From contig CM033401.1 of assembly GCA_019426215.1 (NCBI GenBank), positions 23,131,134 through 23,195,133 of the forward strand: a stretch of 64,000 bases of DNA. Reading direction: 5' to 3'. A model generated the notes under the pieces. That model did no database searches. It was given only the letters and a program-made list of their open reading frames with translations, and was not told where the DNA came from. A program made the translations under genes and the position numbers. Below are positions 31,905 to 44,344 of this stretch, one piece after another (positions within the stretch are counted from its first letter, which is position 1; every line of letters begins with the position of its first letter). The DNA is from Buddleja alternifolia. Taxonomy: Eukaryota; Streptophyta; Magnoliopsida; Lamiales; Scrophulariaceae.

Positions 31905-34900
31905 ATGCAGGTACCTAGAGCCAACATCGATACCTCAGTTTGGTACATTGATAGTGGGTCGTCAAGGCACATGACTGGCTTAAAGGATCTCTTGATCAGC
32001 TATCGTATAACCAACGATCCTGAAGTTGTATTCGGTGATAACTCCAAAGGTAAAACTAAAGGTATAGGTATCATGCATTGGGGGAACATCATGATAAGTG
32101 ATGTATATTATGTTGAGGGTCTTACGCATAATTTATTGAGCATTAGTCAATTTTGTGATAAAGGCTTTGAAGTAAAATTTTCAAGCTACTATTGCTATGT
32201 TAACGACACTAAGACTAAGTCTACTAAATTAAGAGGAAAAAAGACAAACAATGTATATTTAGTGGATTGGGATTCAACAATAGATAACAACCCCATATGC
32301 TTTGTTGCTAAAAGTCAAAATGAATTGGGTTGGTTATGGCATAGAAAAATGAATCACCTCAACTTTAAGGCAATCTCTCAGTTAATATCGCTAAATCTAG
32401 TAGAGGGATTACCTAAGGGTTCCTTTCAGAAAAATCGCTTATGTGATGCATGCCAAATGGGTAAACAAGTTAAATCATCTTTTAAGAAGAAACCTCATCT
32501 ATCTACGTCTAGAATCCTAGAACTATTGCATTTAGATTTGTTTGGTCCTATTCAAATCATGAGTGTTAGAGGCAAAAAGTACTCGCTAGTAATAGCTGAT
32601 GATTTCTGTCACTATACATGGGTAGAATTTTTAGCGACCAAAGATGAAACTAGTGTCAAGCTCACCGTGCTAATCCGTCAATTACAAACTTCAAAAGATT
32701 TAAAGGTGACAAGGATTAGAAGCGATAGAGGAACTGATTTTACTAACCAATTTGTTGAGAAGTTTTGTACAGATTTTGGAATACTCCATGAGTATTCTGC
32801 GCCTAGAACACCTCAACAGAATGGAGTTGCCGAGCAACGAAACAAAACGCTTAAAGCAGCCGCTAGGACGATGTTAGCAGAGTCCAAGATACCTCAAAGG
32901 TTTTGGGCCAAAGCTACCAATACCGCTTGCTACACTCAGAACCGGTGTATGATCAAAAAGCAACATGAGAAGACTCCATACGAGTTGTGGAAGGGACGTA
33001 AGCCTAACATTTCGTAATTTCATGTATTTAGTTCAAAATGTTTCATTCATAACAATGGATCTCAAAGTCTAAAGACATTTGATCCTAAGGCGGATGAGGG
33101 AATCTTTCTAGCCTATGCCAAGAATGGAAAGAGTTTTAGCATCCTAAATAAGATCAAATCGAAGGTTGAAGAATCTATTCATGTTGTGTTTGATGATGCT
33201 AACCAAGAACTGAGTAAGGTTAATGTTGATGATGTAGGTGTTGAAGATCTTTCCCAACAAGCGTCACAAATCAGTCTTAGTGATGATAGTGATGATGAGG
33301 ATGATGAGATTTTTGTGCCCAATCCTAAGATTACTCGTGAGGTTATCAATAATAATATTGTAAGAATCGCTGATAATCATGAAAAGAATGATCATCAAGA
33401 GCAAATTAGAACTGTGAATGATGCAGCGACTGCTCAAGAGGGACAAGCGATTCATAATCAAGTCTCTCAACCCATTCCAACCAGATCGAAAATGGCTTAG
33501 AGATCATCCACCAGAGCTAGTAATTGGAGATATAGGAGAATCTGTTAGAACTAGGGCCGCTACAATTAATGAGGCCATGTTTGCAAGTTTCCTATCTCAA
33601 ATGGAACCAAAGAAAGTGGATGAAGTTCTCAGTAATTCAAGTTGGGTAGAAGCTATGCAAGAGGAGCTTAACCAATTTGAGAGAAGTAAGATTTGGACGC
33701 TAGTACCAAAACTAACTCACCAAGGACTTATTGGAACTAGATGGGTTTTTAGGAACAAAATGGATGAAGATGGCATTACTAAAGAAACAAAGCCAGATTA
33801 GTCACTCAGGGTTATTGCCAAGAAGAGGGTATTGATTTTGATGAGACGTATGTCCCAGTAGCCCGTCTTGAAGCGATTCAGATGTTTCTAGAGTTTTCCC
33901 CATTCAATAAGTTCACAGTGTACCAAATGGACGTGAAGAGTGCTTTCCTGAATGGTAAACTCCAAGAAGAAATATACTTGGAGCAACCACCAGGATTCAT
34001 CAACAACCATAGGAAAAGTATGGTCTACAAGTTAGACAAGGCACTTTGCAGCATTAAACAAGCACCAAGAGCATGATATGACACTCTCTCTATCTTCCTT
34101 ATATGTAAAGGCTTTTCAAAAGGCAGCGTTGATACAATGTTATTTAAAATTACCCATAATGAAGATATTTTTTTAGTCCAAATTTATGTTCATGATATTA
34201 TATTCAGATCTACTAATAAGCGATTGTGTGAGAAATTTTCGAAAATGATGCAAGATCAATTTGAAATGAGCATGATGGGTGAATTAACTTTCTTCTTAGG
34301 ATTACAAGTTAAACAACTCCCTAATGGCATATTTATAAGCCAAGCTACATACACAAGAGATATGATTAAGAAATTTGGTATGGAAAATGCATCAGCTTCA
34401 AAAGTTCTAATGAGCCAGATGCTTAAGTTAGATAAAGATGAAAGTGGGAAGAAAATTGATACCACTAACTATAGAGGTATCATTGGATCAATTCTTTATT
34501 TTACCGCTAGTAGACCTGATATTATATTTTCGGTATGCATGTGTTCACGCTTTCAAGCTGATCCTAGAGAGTCACACTTAATTGCTACCAAGAGAATCCT
34601 TAAATACCTAAAAGGCACACAAAATGTGGACTTATGGTATCCAAGGGACTCTCCTTTTGAACTAATTGATTATTCAGACGCAGATTTTACAGGATGCAAA
34701 ATAGATAGAAAGAGTACTAGTGGTACATGTCAATTTCTATGTGATAGATTGATTTCGTGGCATAGTAAGAAACAACAATCCACAGCGACTTCTACCGCTG
34801 AGGCAGAATATGTAGCCGCTGGAAGCTGTTGTGCACAAATCCTTTGGATGAGGCAACAACTTAGAGATTATGGAACAATCTTATGTCTTACCCCAATCCA

Positions 34901-35132
34901 TTGTGATAACCAAAGCGCTTTAGCTATGACCCAAAACCGAGTCTTTCATTCTGGAACTAAACACATTGACATTCGCTACCATTTCTTGCGTGACCATGTT
35001 CAAAAGAAAGATATCTCCATGCATTTCATTGGTATTGACAAACATCTGACAAATATCTTCACCAAAGCGCTCAACAAACAACGTTTTCTCACTTTGAGAA
35101 ATGAATTAGGTATGATTGATTTAAACGCTTAA
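31905..35132 (+). pseudogene. Pol of copia C1 (protease, integrase, RT, RNase H), broken
   Basis: Protease has the active site WYIDSGSSRHMTG. Integrase has the HHCC domain (WLWHRKMNHLN, then CDACQMGKQ) and Asp in LHLDLFGPI, Asp in IRSDRGTDF, Glu in PQQNGVAEQRNKTLK. Reverse transcriptase includes [17 protein letters not shown], but the catalytic motif reads YVHD (34185-34196) in place of YVDD. RNase H contains SDADFTGCKIDRKSTSGTC and STAEAEYVA. Stops at 33015 and 34074, with frame changes near 33440 and 33790, break it. The last segment, 34137-35132, is fully open. Confidence 0.93.
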
Positions 35133-35826
35133 TTATAAAACATCATATCTTTCATAGGCATATAATTTAGGGGGAATCCACATTATTATATTATCTCAAG
35201 CAATTTCAAATTGAAATGAGTTATCAATTTTAGGGGAAACTTTAAAATTATACTTATTCCAACCAATAAGCGTCTATGATCAAAAATGATTTTCAAAATC
35301 CTATGCAATGATCATTAGCGTTTATCCTTTATGCATGACAAAATCAATCTCTAATAAAATTAAATAAATATATCTTTTAAAAGTGATTGAATTTTATTAA
35401 AAGACTTCAGCGTTAAGGACATTCCCACTTAAATGCTAAGAAACTTTCTTTGAAGAACATGCATTATTTTCATCGCTAAAATGTAGCGTGTGGACAAGTC
35501 CAAAAAGGTAAGATTTGACAACTGCTCACACGCTCCTATCAAATCAAACTGACGGTTAATGATCCCTATCTAAAATAGGCAGTTCAGTAAAAGCATGGGT
35601 CTGGGTACGTGTCAGTGTACCATTAGACGCGTGCAACTCACGCTGAACATTTTCAAAAATCTCAAACGTTTTTGAAAAATAACTGTGGACTCCAAAATTT
35701 TATATTTCACAGCAGTTAACCAAATTTATCTCACTTTTTAACATCTGTCTTTATGTTTAAACGACTCAGATTTAATGTTACTCTTTCCCAAGTTAAATAC
35801 TTAACACGTGGCATTTATCTAAGCTA
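35133..35826 (+). other. Noncoding gap between pol and extra 3' gene of C1
   Basis: A/T-rich, no credible gene. It may carry a splice acceptor or promoter for the extra gene, but no specific signal stands out. Confidence 0.5.
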
Positions 35827-36275
35827 TTGAGGAGTTATTTTTGTCTTCTATTTAAACCCTCCATATTTTTACAGAAAAGTTTTATCAATTTCAAAATTCC
35901 CTTTACTGTAAAAACTCTCGCAAGACAAAAAGTATTTCTTCTAACTCTCTCAAAAAGCTTCAATCCTTCATCACCGGCGCCACCAAAATCTTCGAAAACT
36001 ACTACCGAAAAATCTGCTAAGTCCAAAACTGAGAAACCAGTGACAGTCAATGCCGGATTTCTGGTAAACTGGGAGTACCTTTTTGAAAACCAAAACTTCC
36101 GTTTGAGGACCATTCTTCATCTCATCGAAGAATCAGGTCTGAGACACATGTTGACTTCCCATTCCAATCTCCACGATGAAGAAACCCTGTTCTTCTTTCA
36201 AAATGCTGTAATTTCAGACGATGGGAATTCTATCTCTTGCGTTTTTCCTTTTGCCAAAGAATCATTCGTTCTCAC
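35827..36275 (+). pseudogene. Extra 3' gene of copia C1, first segment
   Basis: The open frame has no clear ATG near its beginning (the first codon of the open stretch is TTG), so the start is unknown. It has a basic Ser/Pro/Lys-rich part (SSPAPPKSSKTTTEKSAKSK) followed by FLVNWEYLFENQNFRLRTIL and ISDDGNSISCVFPFAKE. It is cut at CTCAC by Athila D. The same frame resumes at 43046 after the insertion. An extra gene downstream of pol is known in SIRE-type copia elements and is often called env-like. I see no signal peptide or membrane helix here, so its role is open. Confidence 0.65.
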
Positions 36276-37968
36276 AGATAAGAGGCATTTTTACGTGTTT
36301 TTAAGCCCCTTTGCGTTTAAGTTTTAGGTTCATTTATCACTTGATTAATGCCACATGTGCGTTTAATCCGTGCATTAAGTGATTTCAGGCCTTAAATGGA
36401 TACAATCGAAGAACGGGCGGAAAAATGACGTATAAAATAAGTTTAGGCCAAGTTGCTTCGCACCCCCACGCCCAAGCGCCTCTCAGACCACGCCCAGGCG
36501 CCGATGACATCCAGTTCCAAAGATTTGCTTCGCACTCCCGCGCCTAGGCGCCATCATACCCACGCCTGGGCACGGATATCGCAACACTCGCCATGGTTGA
36601 ATGCTATTTATGTACATTTCGAGACCGAATTGGACGAATTTTCCTTCTACAAAGTTTTATATATATGTCTTAGCTTCACGTGGGAACTTTAATCATCCAA
36701 ATCAGAGGTCTTTGGAGAGAGGTATGAAGGAAATACGATTGCTGTGCCGGACAAGAGGCGAATACGCTCAACACTCACCACGGCTTGAGCGCTATTTCGG
36801 TATATTTACAGACCGAATTGGATGAAGGTTCCTTCTACAAAGTTGTATATCTATGTCTTAGCTTCAAGTGGGAACTTGAATCCTCCAAATCACAGGTCTG
36901 TGGAGATAGTTATAAAGGAAATACTATCGCTGCGCAGGATACGAACAAAGATTTTCAGCAGCCTCCCGCCCACGCCTAGGTGTCGTCATGGCCACGCTTG
37001 GGCGCCGATACAGCGGGTTTAAGGGTATAAAAGCTGAATTTAAGATTGGAGAAAAGGGGTTTTCGGTTTGGAGGCCCTTTTTGGGGCAAAACCTAGCCTC
37101 AAACAATATTTTGGAGGCCAAGAAGGAGGAAGGGCAAGGGATTGAAGTTTTCAACTTGATTTCATCATCAATCAAACTTATTAGGGAGTTCTTCATTGCT
37201 TTCATTATATCTTTGTCTATGAATATATACATGTTTGCTTTAGCTTCCTTTGTACTATTGATTATGAGCTAGAACTTGTAAGACTAAGGCCATGTGAAGG
37301 GCAATTTGTGATTTATTCTTATAATAGATGATTGTTTGAATCAATTCATGTGTTGCTATGTGTTGTGAGTTTGTTCTTGTTCCACTTACATGTGCTTCAT
37401 CACCATGTTTTCGATAAATTGCCTAGGTGAATGTTTCGAGAGAAAATTGATCTAGGGTGCATGAGAATCACAACATAATTCGTAAACAATGAGGAATTGC
37501 CCTAGACATAGGTAAAGATTCCCGAGTGAAGTTGTTCGATTTATATAGAGGAAGCTCTAGCTTGTTAATGCATGCTTAATGATTAGATTTCCGGGTAGAT
37601 TACTTAGGAAACCATCATTTAAGTATAGGAATCTATCACGAGACATCGATTATTCTTTACTTTAGGAGCTTTCACCATAGCAACATAGGTCTAATGATTC
37701 AATAAGATTTTTTATAAGAATACAGATCAAATTGAGCCTCGCATGCGCCTTAGTCGTTTTTTATATTTGGATTTCAATCACTTGCTCGTCTTTGTTCTTG
37801 TTCTTTGCACTTATTTAAATTTAATCTTACTTTAATTGTTCATTTCATTACGAATCCTTAACTAAAATTCAAGTCTCCGTGGTTCGACAACCCAGACTTC
37901 TCCTCCACTTTTATTACTACACACGACTAATGCACTTGTTACTACGCACGTTAGCATTTAGCGTGTCA
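36276..37968 (+). repeat. 5' LTR of Athila D
   Basis: 1693 bp, from AGATAAGAGGC to TAGCGTGTCA. It holds palindromes of the type CGCCTAGGCG between 36466 and 37012 and TATAAAA at 37026-37032. It also holds a stretch of about 57 bp (CTATGTGTTGTGAG onwards, near 37355-37411) that is missing from the 3' LTR. Confidence 0.92.
37026..37032 (+). promoter_or_regulatory. Probable TATA box of Athila D 5' LTR
   Basis: TATAAAA in GGGTATAAAAGC, just after the palindrome cluster; the 3' LTR has the same at 42153-42159. Confidence 0.65.
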
Positions 37969-37974
37969 AGTTTT

Positions 37975-37992
37975 TGGCGCCGTTGCCGGGGA
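37975..37992 (+). promoter_or_regulatory. Primer binding site of Athila D (tRNA-Asp)
   Basis: TGGCGCCGTTGCCGGGGA, six bases after the LTR end. It is complementary to the 3' end of plant tRNA-Asp, the usual Athila primer. Confidence 0.93.
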
Positions 37993-38077
37993 CTTGTTTA
38001 TTTTAGTTTTTGATTTTATTGCAAGTTTTTTTTAGTATTTATTTTATTTCTGTTTCTCATTTCAGGACTAGCTAGCA

Positions 38078-39578
38078 ATGGCTGGTAACTTTCCAGATAT
38101 TAACCTTCCGAAAAATAGAGAGTGGTTCTAAAATATCATACAGGCTCTGCAACCACGAGTGCTTCTTGCATCCATTCGTAGTAGTCTACCACGACGGGTT
38201 CACCCTATTCAGAGACCTGTGATTATTTTGGACTTCACCACGCCAAATTTCCAAGTTCCGCCTCACCTACTCACCATGGTTCCGAACAACCCATTTTATG
38301 GGGATCCAAGCGAATCACCATATGATCACTTGGAAAACTTTGACAACATCCTCTCAACCATACAACTCCATCCAAGAGATCTCGACTCTCTTCGCTTTCG
38401 ATTCTTCTATTTTTCCCTCAAGGATAAGGGAACCACTTGGTATAAGTCTCTTCTCCCACAATCCATCACGACTTGGGAAAAGCTACAGATTTGTTTTTGG
38501 ATAAATTCTTTCCACCATCAAAGGTAAATGAGCTCCGAAGTGAAATAACGGGATTAAGCAGAAAAAGAATGAGTCATTGGCGAATGCATGGGCAAGGTAC
38601 ATGTTTATGCTTAGAAAATGCTCATCACATAATTACTCTCTATGCGATCTTGTGCAATATTTTTATGATGGGGTTCGATTGAGGGTTAGGCATCGACTCA
38701 ATGTTGGAGCCGGTGGTGATTTACTGGAACTAGATGATCGGACTGCATGGAGAACACTTAAGCAATTGGCACAAGAGGATGAGTGGTACCCTGAGGATGA
38801 TGATGAAGAAATTTTCCCCAAAAAGGTTATGAGTGTTAAAGCGGTTGAGGAAATTGGAAATTTTGAGGAAGACCCAAAGGGGCAAGGAAACTATCAACAA
38901 CACCTAGTGAGAATTCCTACTCAGGAGGAACAACTTGATAACACCATTGGAGAGCTCCGCCTTATGATGAAGGACGTATGGCGGGAAATGAAGGAGATGA
39001 ATCATCAACTCAAGCAACTATCGAGCGACATGTCTGAGAAAGCACTGGGGACACTGGCGTGTAACACTGAAGAGAATTTGAAGGAGGAATGCAACATCGT
39101 GACGTTGATTAAAGGAAAGTTGAAAAATTTGAAAGATTATCATCTGCACAGCACGTCCGAAAATGCAGGCCATGACGTTCAAACATCCACGGCAGACCCC
39201 TCCATCAATGAGCATTCTACTCCTATTCTTTTTGAGGCTGTTGACATTCCTTTGCCTTCCTCCTTAACCGCAGGTAAATCGGCATTTGATGCCAATGATG
39301 GTAAGTTGTCAATGAATGTAGATGATGATATGGTTAATATCGATAACTATGAGGTTTTTGAGCATCCACTTGACTTTAATTTGAATTTTCACGCTGATGC
39401 TTTTGATCCTTTTAGTGTTGAGCACTTTCAGGAAAAACGAACCAATCATCTTCTACATCCCTACATCGTGGACTTCAAGTATGTCAAAGTGACGGGTAAA
39501 GAACGACGAGACATTGTCTCTAACTTGGAACAGAGCCCACACCACCATCCCAAGCATAGGGAAGAAAAGGTAATATAG
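38078..39578 (+). pseudogene. Gag of Athila D (broken)
   Basis: ATG at 38078 begins MAGNFPDINLPKN. A TAA at 38129 is followed in the same frame by the gag core start (NPFYGDPSESPYDHLENF), which is typical of plant Ty3/gypsy gag. Two frame changes (near 38500 and 38580) lead to AWARYMFMLRKCSSHNYSL and a long acidic C-terminal part ending near KYVKVTGKERRDI. I see no CCHC knuckle and no protease DxG. Gag packages the RNA; this copy cannot make it, so the element would need a related gag and pol in trans. Confidence 0.85.
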
Positions 39579-41365
39579 GTATTGAGGGACCATAAAAAAA
39601 CTTGTGAGCGGATGATTGTTTGGTCTCAACCTAGGGTATTTATCATACACGATGGGCCAATCCTCAATACCAATATCCAAAGATTGAATCGATACCCGAG
39701 AGTGGATTTGAGAACAAACAAAGCATTCATACGTCATCCTCCTTGAGCCGACCCAATAAAGTCAAGCTAGTGACTTTAAAACAAGCGCTTCTTGGGAGGC
39801 AACCCAAGTTCGTAAGTTTTCTTTTCTTTTTGTTTTGTTTAGTTATTTCTTTTTGTTGTGTTCAAACATGCACTTTTGGCATGTATGTTTTCTTATGCTT
39901 GATGGTTTGAAGAGTTGAAGTGTTAGATATGATGCACATTTAGACCCCATGTTTAGAGATGCTTATTTTACTCGAGAGAAGAAGAAGCTATGGGAGGATG
40001 CATTGGAAGTTTAAGGATGTTTTTCAACATCCTTGGTTGTAAGTGTTCTTTTACCGATGTGTATGCTTGTTGTAACAACATTGGGGACAATGTTGGATTT
40101 GAGTTTGGGGGTAGAAGATACTTATTTTGAATTTTGATGATGCAATCCTAATTTTTAGCTTGAGTTTGGGGGAAAGTTTGTTTGCTATCATATTTATAAG
40201 CTTCTTTGTTGAGAAAATCAAGTATAAAAAAAAATTTTAGTCCTTCCAATTGATGCATTGAAATTGATTAACTTGAAAAAATGACATGATTTCTTGAAAT
40301 AAATTGAATTTAATGGAACATATGTATCTTTGAAATTGCTCGTGGAGACCCTAGATGAGAATTGATTTCCTTAGATGATTCACAATGCACATCAATCGAG
40401 GGTAGAGGAGTTGAGAGGCTAACTATCTTTAGACACTTAAGGAATTTTTCCCGAAAATATTAACTTAGATTTCTCATAAGGTTATAAGTTGAGTAGTAAT
40501 TTTATATGCTAAACAATGAATTGAAAATGTTGAATTTTGGTATGACCAAAAGTGGTCAGGCTAATACGTATCGGAGGTGAAAAGTTTCATGCCTATATAC
40601 TGTACTATTATGCTAATTTGAGCTAAGCTCAAGCCAAAAAGAAGTGAATTGGTTAAAAGATCTAGTTTTATTTCGTTGCCTTTGACACTCGAGTGATTAA
40701 ATCCTTAGAAGTGTCTCTACACTTAATGCCCCAAAACTATCTAGTTTGGGAGTCATTGATCTAAAGCTTGTTACATGGGTGTCATAGAAAGCCAAATGGA
40801 ATAAGACATTGCACATGATCTAGCCTTAAAGAATTTAATGGAAGTTTCATATGAATTGAAAGTTGAATGTTTGAGATAATGAAATTTAAATGGCTATGAG
40901 ATTTTCTATGATTCCTGTGCTTTGTGTTTGATCAAAAGTTTATAGATATGGGATTAATATCCAAAATTTGGTAAGGATGCCTCTTGACTATAACGCCTTA
41001 GATTTATTTTTCACTACACCCTAGGGAGTTTTTTCGAGTATTGGTGTCACATGAGCAAAAGTAGTTGATATGTATATATATTCGTGAGTTTTAAAAGGTT
41101 AATTTTATGTCATTCATTCTTGTTAATTATGTTGAGATGTATTGATTTTGTTGGGATTGAAAAAATTTGCTAGATCTTGTGGGTATATCGTATGCAAACC
41201 CTCATGAGACTATAACTCGTCCTTTGAGGTAACTTAAAGGTTCAAAGGCTTGTTGCACTTTGCTAAGTGCAACCGTTTACTCCACGAAAGTGAGTTAGGT
41301 AGTTTTTTTTTTCTTTTCTTTGTTTCTTCCCTTGGTTGATGATGTGATCTTGCCTTATAGCTCTT
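39579..41365 (+). other. 3' noncoding region of Athila D
   Basis: Includes the conserved post-pol motif (39760-39806) and two polypurine-like motifs (GAGTTTGGGGGTAG at 40101-40114 and GAGTTTGGGGGAAAG at 40162-40176). It shares GAGCTAAGCTCAAGCC near 40620 and GACACTCGAGTGATTAA near 40684 with element A. No third ORF is present. Confidence 0.8.
39760..39806 (+). promoter_or_regulatory. Conserved Athila post-pol noncoding motif (copy in D)
   Basis: AGTCAAGCTAGTGACT, then AAGCGCTTCTTGGGAGGC and AACCCA. Compare with A (1040-1085) and E (48241-48286). It follows gag directly because pol is missing. Confidence 0.7.
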
Positions 41366-41403
41366 ATTGCTCGAGGTCGAGCAATTGATAAGTTTGGGGG
41401 AGT
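41366..41403 (+). promoter_or_regulatory. Hairpin and polypurine tract of Athila D
   Basis: ATTGCTCG-AGGT-CGAGCAAT (41366-41385), then GATAAGTTTGGGGGAGT up to the 3' LTR at 41404. Confidence 0.85.
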
Positions 41404-43040
41404 TGATAAGAGGCATTTTTATGTGTTTTTAAGCCCCTTTGCGTTTATGTTTTAGGTTCATTTATCACTTGATTATTGCCACATGTGCGTTTAATCCGTG
41501 CATTAAGTGATTTCAGGCCTTAAATGGATATAATCGAAGAACAAGCGGAAAAATGACGTATAAAACAAATTTAGGCCAAGTTGCTTTGCACCCCCACACC
41601 CAAGAGCCTCTCAGACCACGCCCAGGCGCTGATGACATCCAGTTCCAAAGATTTGCTTCGCACTCCCGCGCCTAGGCGCCATCATACCCACGCCTGGGCG
41701 CCGATATCGCAACACTTGCCACGGTTGAATGCTATTTATGTATATTTCGAGACCTAATTGGACAAAGTTTCCTCCTAAAAAGTTGTAGATCTATGTCTTA
41801 GCTTCACGTGGGAACTTTAATCATCCAAATCGGAGGTCTGTGAAGAGAGGTATGAGGAAAATACGATTGCTGTGCCGGACAAGAGGCGAATAAGCTCAAC
41901 ACTCACCATGGCGTGAGCACTATTTCTGTATATTTACAGACCGAATTGGATAAATATTTCTTCTACAAAATTGTATATCTATGTCGTAGCTTCAAGTGGG
42001 AACTTGAATCATTCAAATCGGAAGTCCGTGGAGAGCGTTATAAAGGAAATACTATCGCTGCGCAGGATACGAATCATTACATTCAGCAGCCTGCCGCCCA
42101 CGCCTTGGCGTCGTCATGTCCACGCTTGGGCGCCGGTACAGGGGGTTTAAGGGTATAAAAGCTGAATTTTAGATTGGAGAAAAGGGGTTTTCGGTTTGGA
42201 GGCCCTTTTTGGGGCAAAACCTAGCCTCAAACAATATTTTGGAGGCTAAGAAGGAGGAAGGGCAAGGGATTGAAGTCTTCAACTTGATTTCATCATCAAT
42301 CAAGCTTATTATGGAGTTCTTCATTGCTTTAATTATATCTTTGTCTATGAATATATACATGTTTGCTTTAGCTTCCTTTGTACTATTGATTATGAGCTAG
42401 AACTTGTAAGACTAAGGCCATGTGAAGGACAATTTGTGATTTATTCTTATAATAGATGATTGTTTGAATCAATTCATGTGTTCGATAAATTGCCTAGGTG
42501 AATGTTTCGAGAGAAAATTGATCTAGGGTGCATGAGATTCACAACATAATCCGTAAACAATGAGGAATTGCCTTAGACATAGGTAAAGATTCCCAGGTGA
42601 AGTTGTTCGATTTATATCGAGGAAGCTCTAGCTTGTTAAATCATGCTTAATGATTAGATTTTCGAGTAGACATACTTAGGAAACCATCATTTAAGTATAG
42701 GAGTCTATCACAAGACATCGGTTATTCTTTACTTTAGGAGCTTTCACCATAGCAACATAGGTCTAATGATTCAATAAGATTCTTTATAAGAATACGGATC
42801 GAATTGAGCCTCGCATGCGCCTTAGTCATTTTTCATATTTGGATTTCAATCACTTGCTCGTCTTTGTTCTTGTTCTTTGCACTTATTTATATTTAATCTT
42901 ACTTTAATTGTTCATTTCATTATGAATCCTAAACTAAAATTCAAGTCTCCGTGGTTCGACAACCCGGACTTCTCGTCCACTTTTATTACTACACACGACT
43001 AGTGCACTTGCTACTACGCACGTTAGCATTTAGGGTGTCA
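41404..43040 (+). repeat. 3' LTR of Athila D
   Basis: 1637 bp, TGATAAGAGGC to TAGGGTGTCA. It is about 57 bp shorter than the 5' LTR because of one deletion near 42481. Confidence 0.92.
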
Positions 43041-43855
43041 CTCACCCCTCAACTTTTATCTTCCCTACTGCAACTGCCTAAAGATGGTGGAGAAGTTGAA
43101 GAAGTGACCTCTGAAAATGCCACCAAGTTTTGGGAACTGGTCAAGAAGGATAACGTGGAAGCTGCATATGAAGCGAATTTCAAGAAGAATGACATGAAAA
43201 GAGAATATGTCATTCTGGCTGATATCTGCTCCAAGATTATCGAATGCTGGAAAGGAAGCTATGATAAGATCTCCAACATCCAGTACAAGATGATGATGGC
43301 CATTCTGACCAAGTTGAAGATAAACTGGTCTCAGTATGTCTTTAATCGCTTTAAGGCAGCGATGGCAAAATCTGTAAATCCCAAGCCTTATGGGATTGTT
43401 TTAAGTCCTTTGTTAAGTGCTCATGACTAGTGCACTTGCTACTACGCACGTTAGCATTTAGAGTGTCACTCACCCCTCAACTTTTATCTTCCCCACTGCA
43501 ACTGCCTAATGATGGTGGAGAAGTTGAAGAAGTGACCTTTGGAAACGCCATCAAGGTTTGGGAACTGGTCAAGAAGGATAACGTGGAAGCTGCATATGAA
43601 GCGAATTTCAAGAAGAATGACATGAAAGGAGAATATGTGATTCTGGCTGATCGCTGCTCCAAGATGATCGAATGCTGGAAAGAAAGCTTTGATAAGATCT
43701 CCAACATCCAGTACAAGATGATGATGGCCATTCTGACCAAGTTGAAGATAAACTGGTCTCAGTATGTCTTTAATCGCTTTAAGGCAACGATAGCAAAATC
43801 TGTAAATCCTAAATCCCATGCCTTATGGGATTGTTTTAAGTCTTTTGTTAAGTGC
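42997..43855 (+). repeat. 428-bp tandem duplication across the D/C1 junction
   Basis: Both copies (starting at 42997 and 43425) begin GACTAGTGCACTTGCTAC, contain the last 44 bp of the Athila D LTR and then about 380 bp of the C1 extra gene. Copy 2 has a 7-bp insertion (near 43808) and several substitutions. It must have formed after D inserted. Confidence 0.92.
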
Positions 43856-44344
43856 TAGCGGTTTCGTCAATACTGCTGGTAAGAACGTCCCATCGCTTAA
43901 ATTTTATGGTAAAAAAATGATCGGTGAATTGCTGAAACCCAAGCGATGGGGTGGTGCATCTGTTCCCAAGGAGGGACATGAGCGAATTCTTGCTGAAGGA
44001 GTTGTTCGGAGTGATGATGAGGAGCAAGCATCATCGTCTTCATCTTCATCGTCATCGGAAGAGGAAGTAGTGCTTAAGCAACTGAAATTGAAAATTGCTA
44101 TCAAAGTCGCTGAGCCAGCCAAGAAGCAGAAGAAGAAGGGGACCAAAAAGAAGAAATCTCCCTCTCCTCCTCCAGCGTTTGTCATGGTTCCAAAAGAAGA
44201 AGAAGAAGAAGTGTCGTTAGCACGTAAGCGTTCCAGACCTAGAGGTTCTACAAGCGTTCTTACAAAACCAGCGCTTGAAGAATCTTCCCTTGTTCCCTCT
44301 CCTTCTCCATCTTCTGAACTAATCGCTGAAAGCATTGCAGAACC
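43041..44344 (+). pseudogene. Extra 3' gene of copia C1, second segment (partly duplicated)
   Basis: The frame resumes after the CTCAC duplication and reads WELVKKDNVEAAYEANFKK and IQYKMMMAILTKLKINWSQY, seen twice because of the tandem duplication. After it come GKKMIGELLKPKRWGG, a Ser/acidic run (SSSSSSSSSEEE), a Lys-rich stretch and a Ser/Pro-rich part. It ends at GAACC where element E sits. The mix of helical and low-complexity regions gives no known fold. A frame change in the second copy (near 43815) breaks it. Confidence 0.65.

Larger units (their letters stand above)
36276..43040 (+). mobile_element. Athila D, gag-only non-autonomous element
   Basis: It has two LTRs, a tRNA-Asp primer site, a broken gag, the conserved post-pol motif, a 3' noncoding region, hairpin and polypurine tract. 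Protease, reverse transcriptase and integrase are absent. The target duplication CTCAC lies at 36271-36275 and 43041-43045. The first LTR base has changed (AGATAAG for TGATAAG). It interrupts the extra gene of C1, whose frame continues on the other side. Confidence 0.93.

Noticed and set aside
35827..36113. Minus-strand open frame opposite the extra gene of C1
   Set aside because: It mirrors the plus-strand frame, which continues beyond the nested elements; nothing supports the opposite strand.
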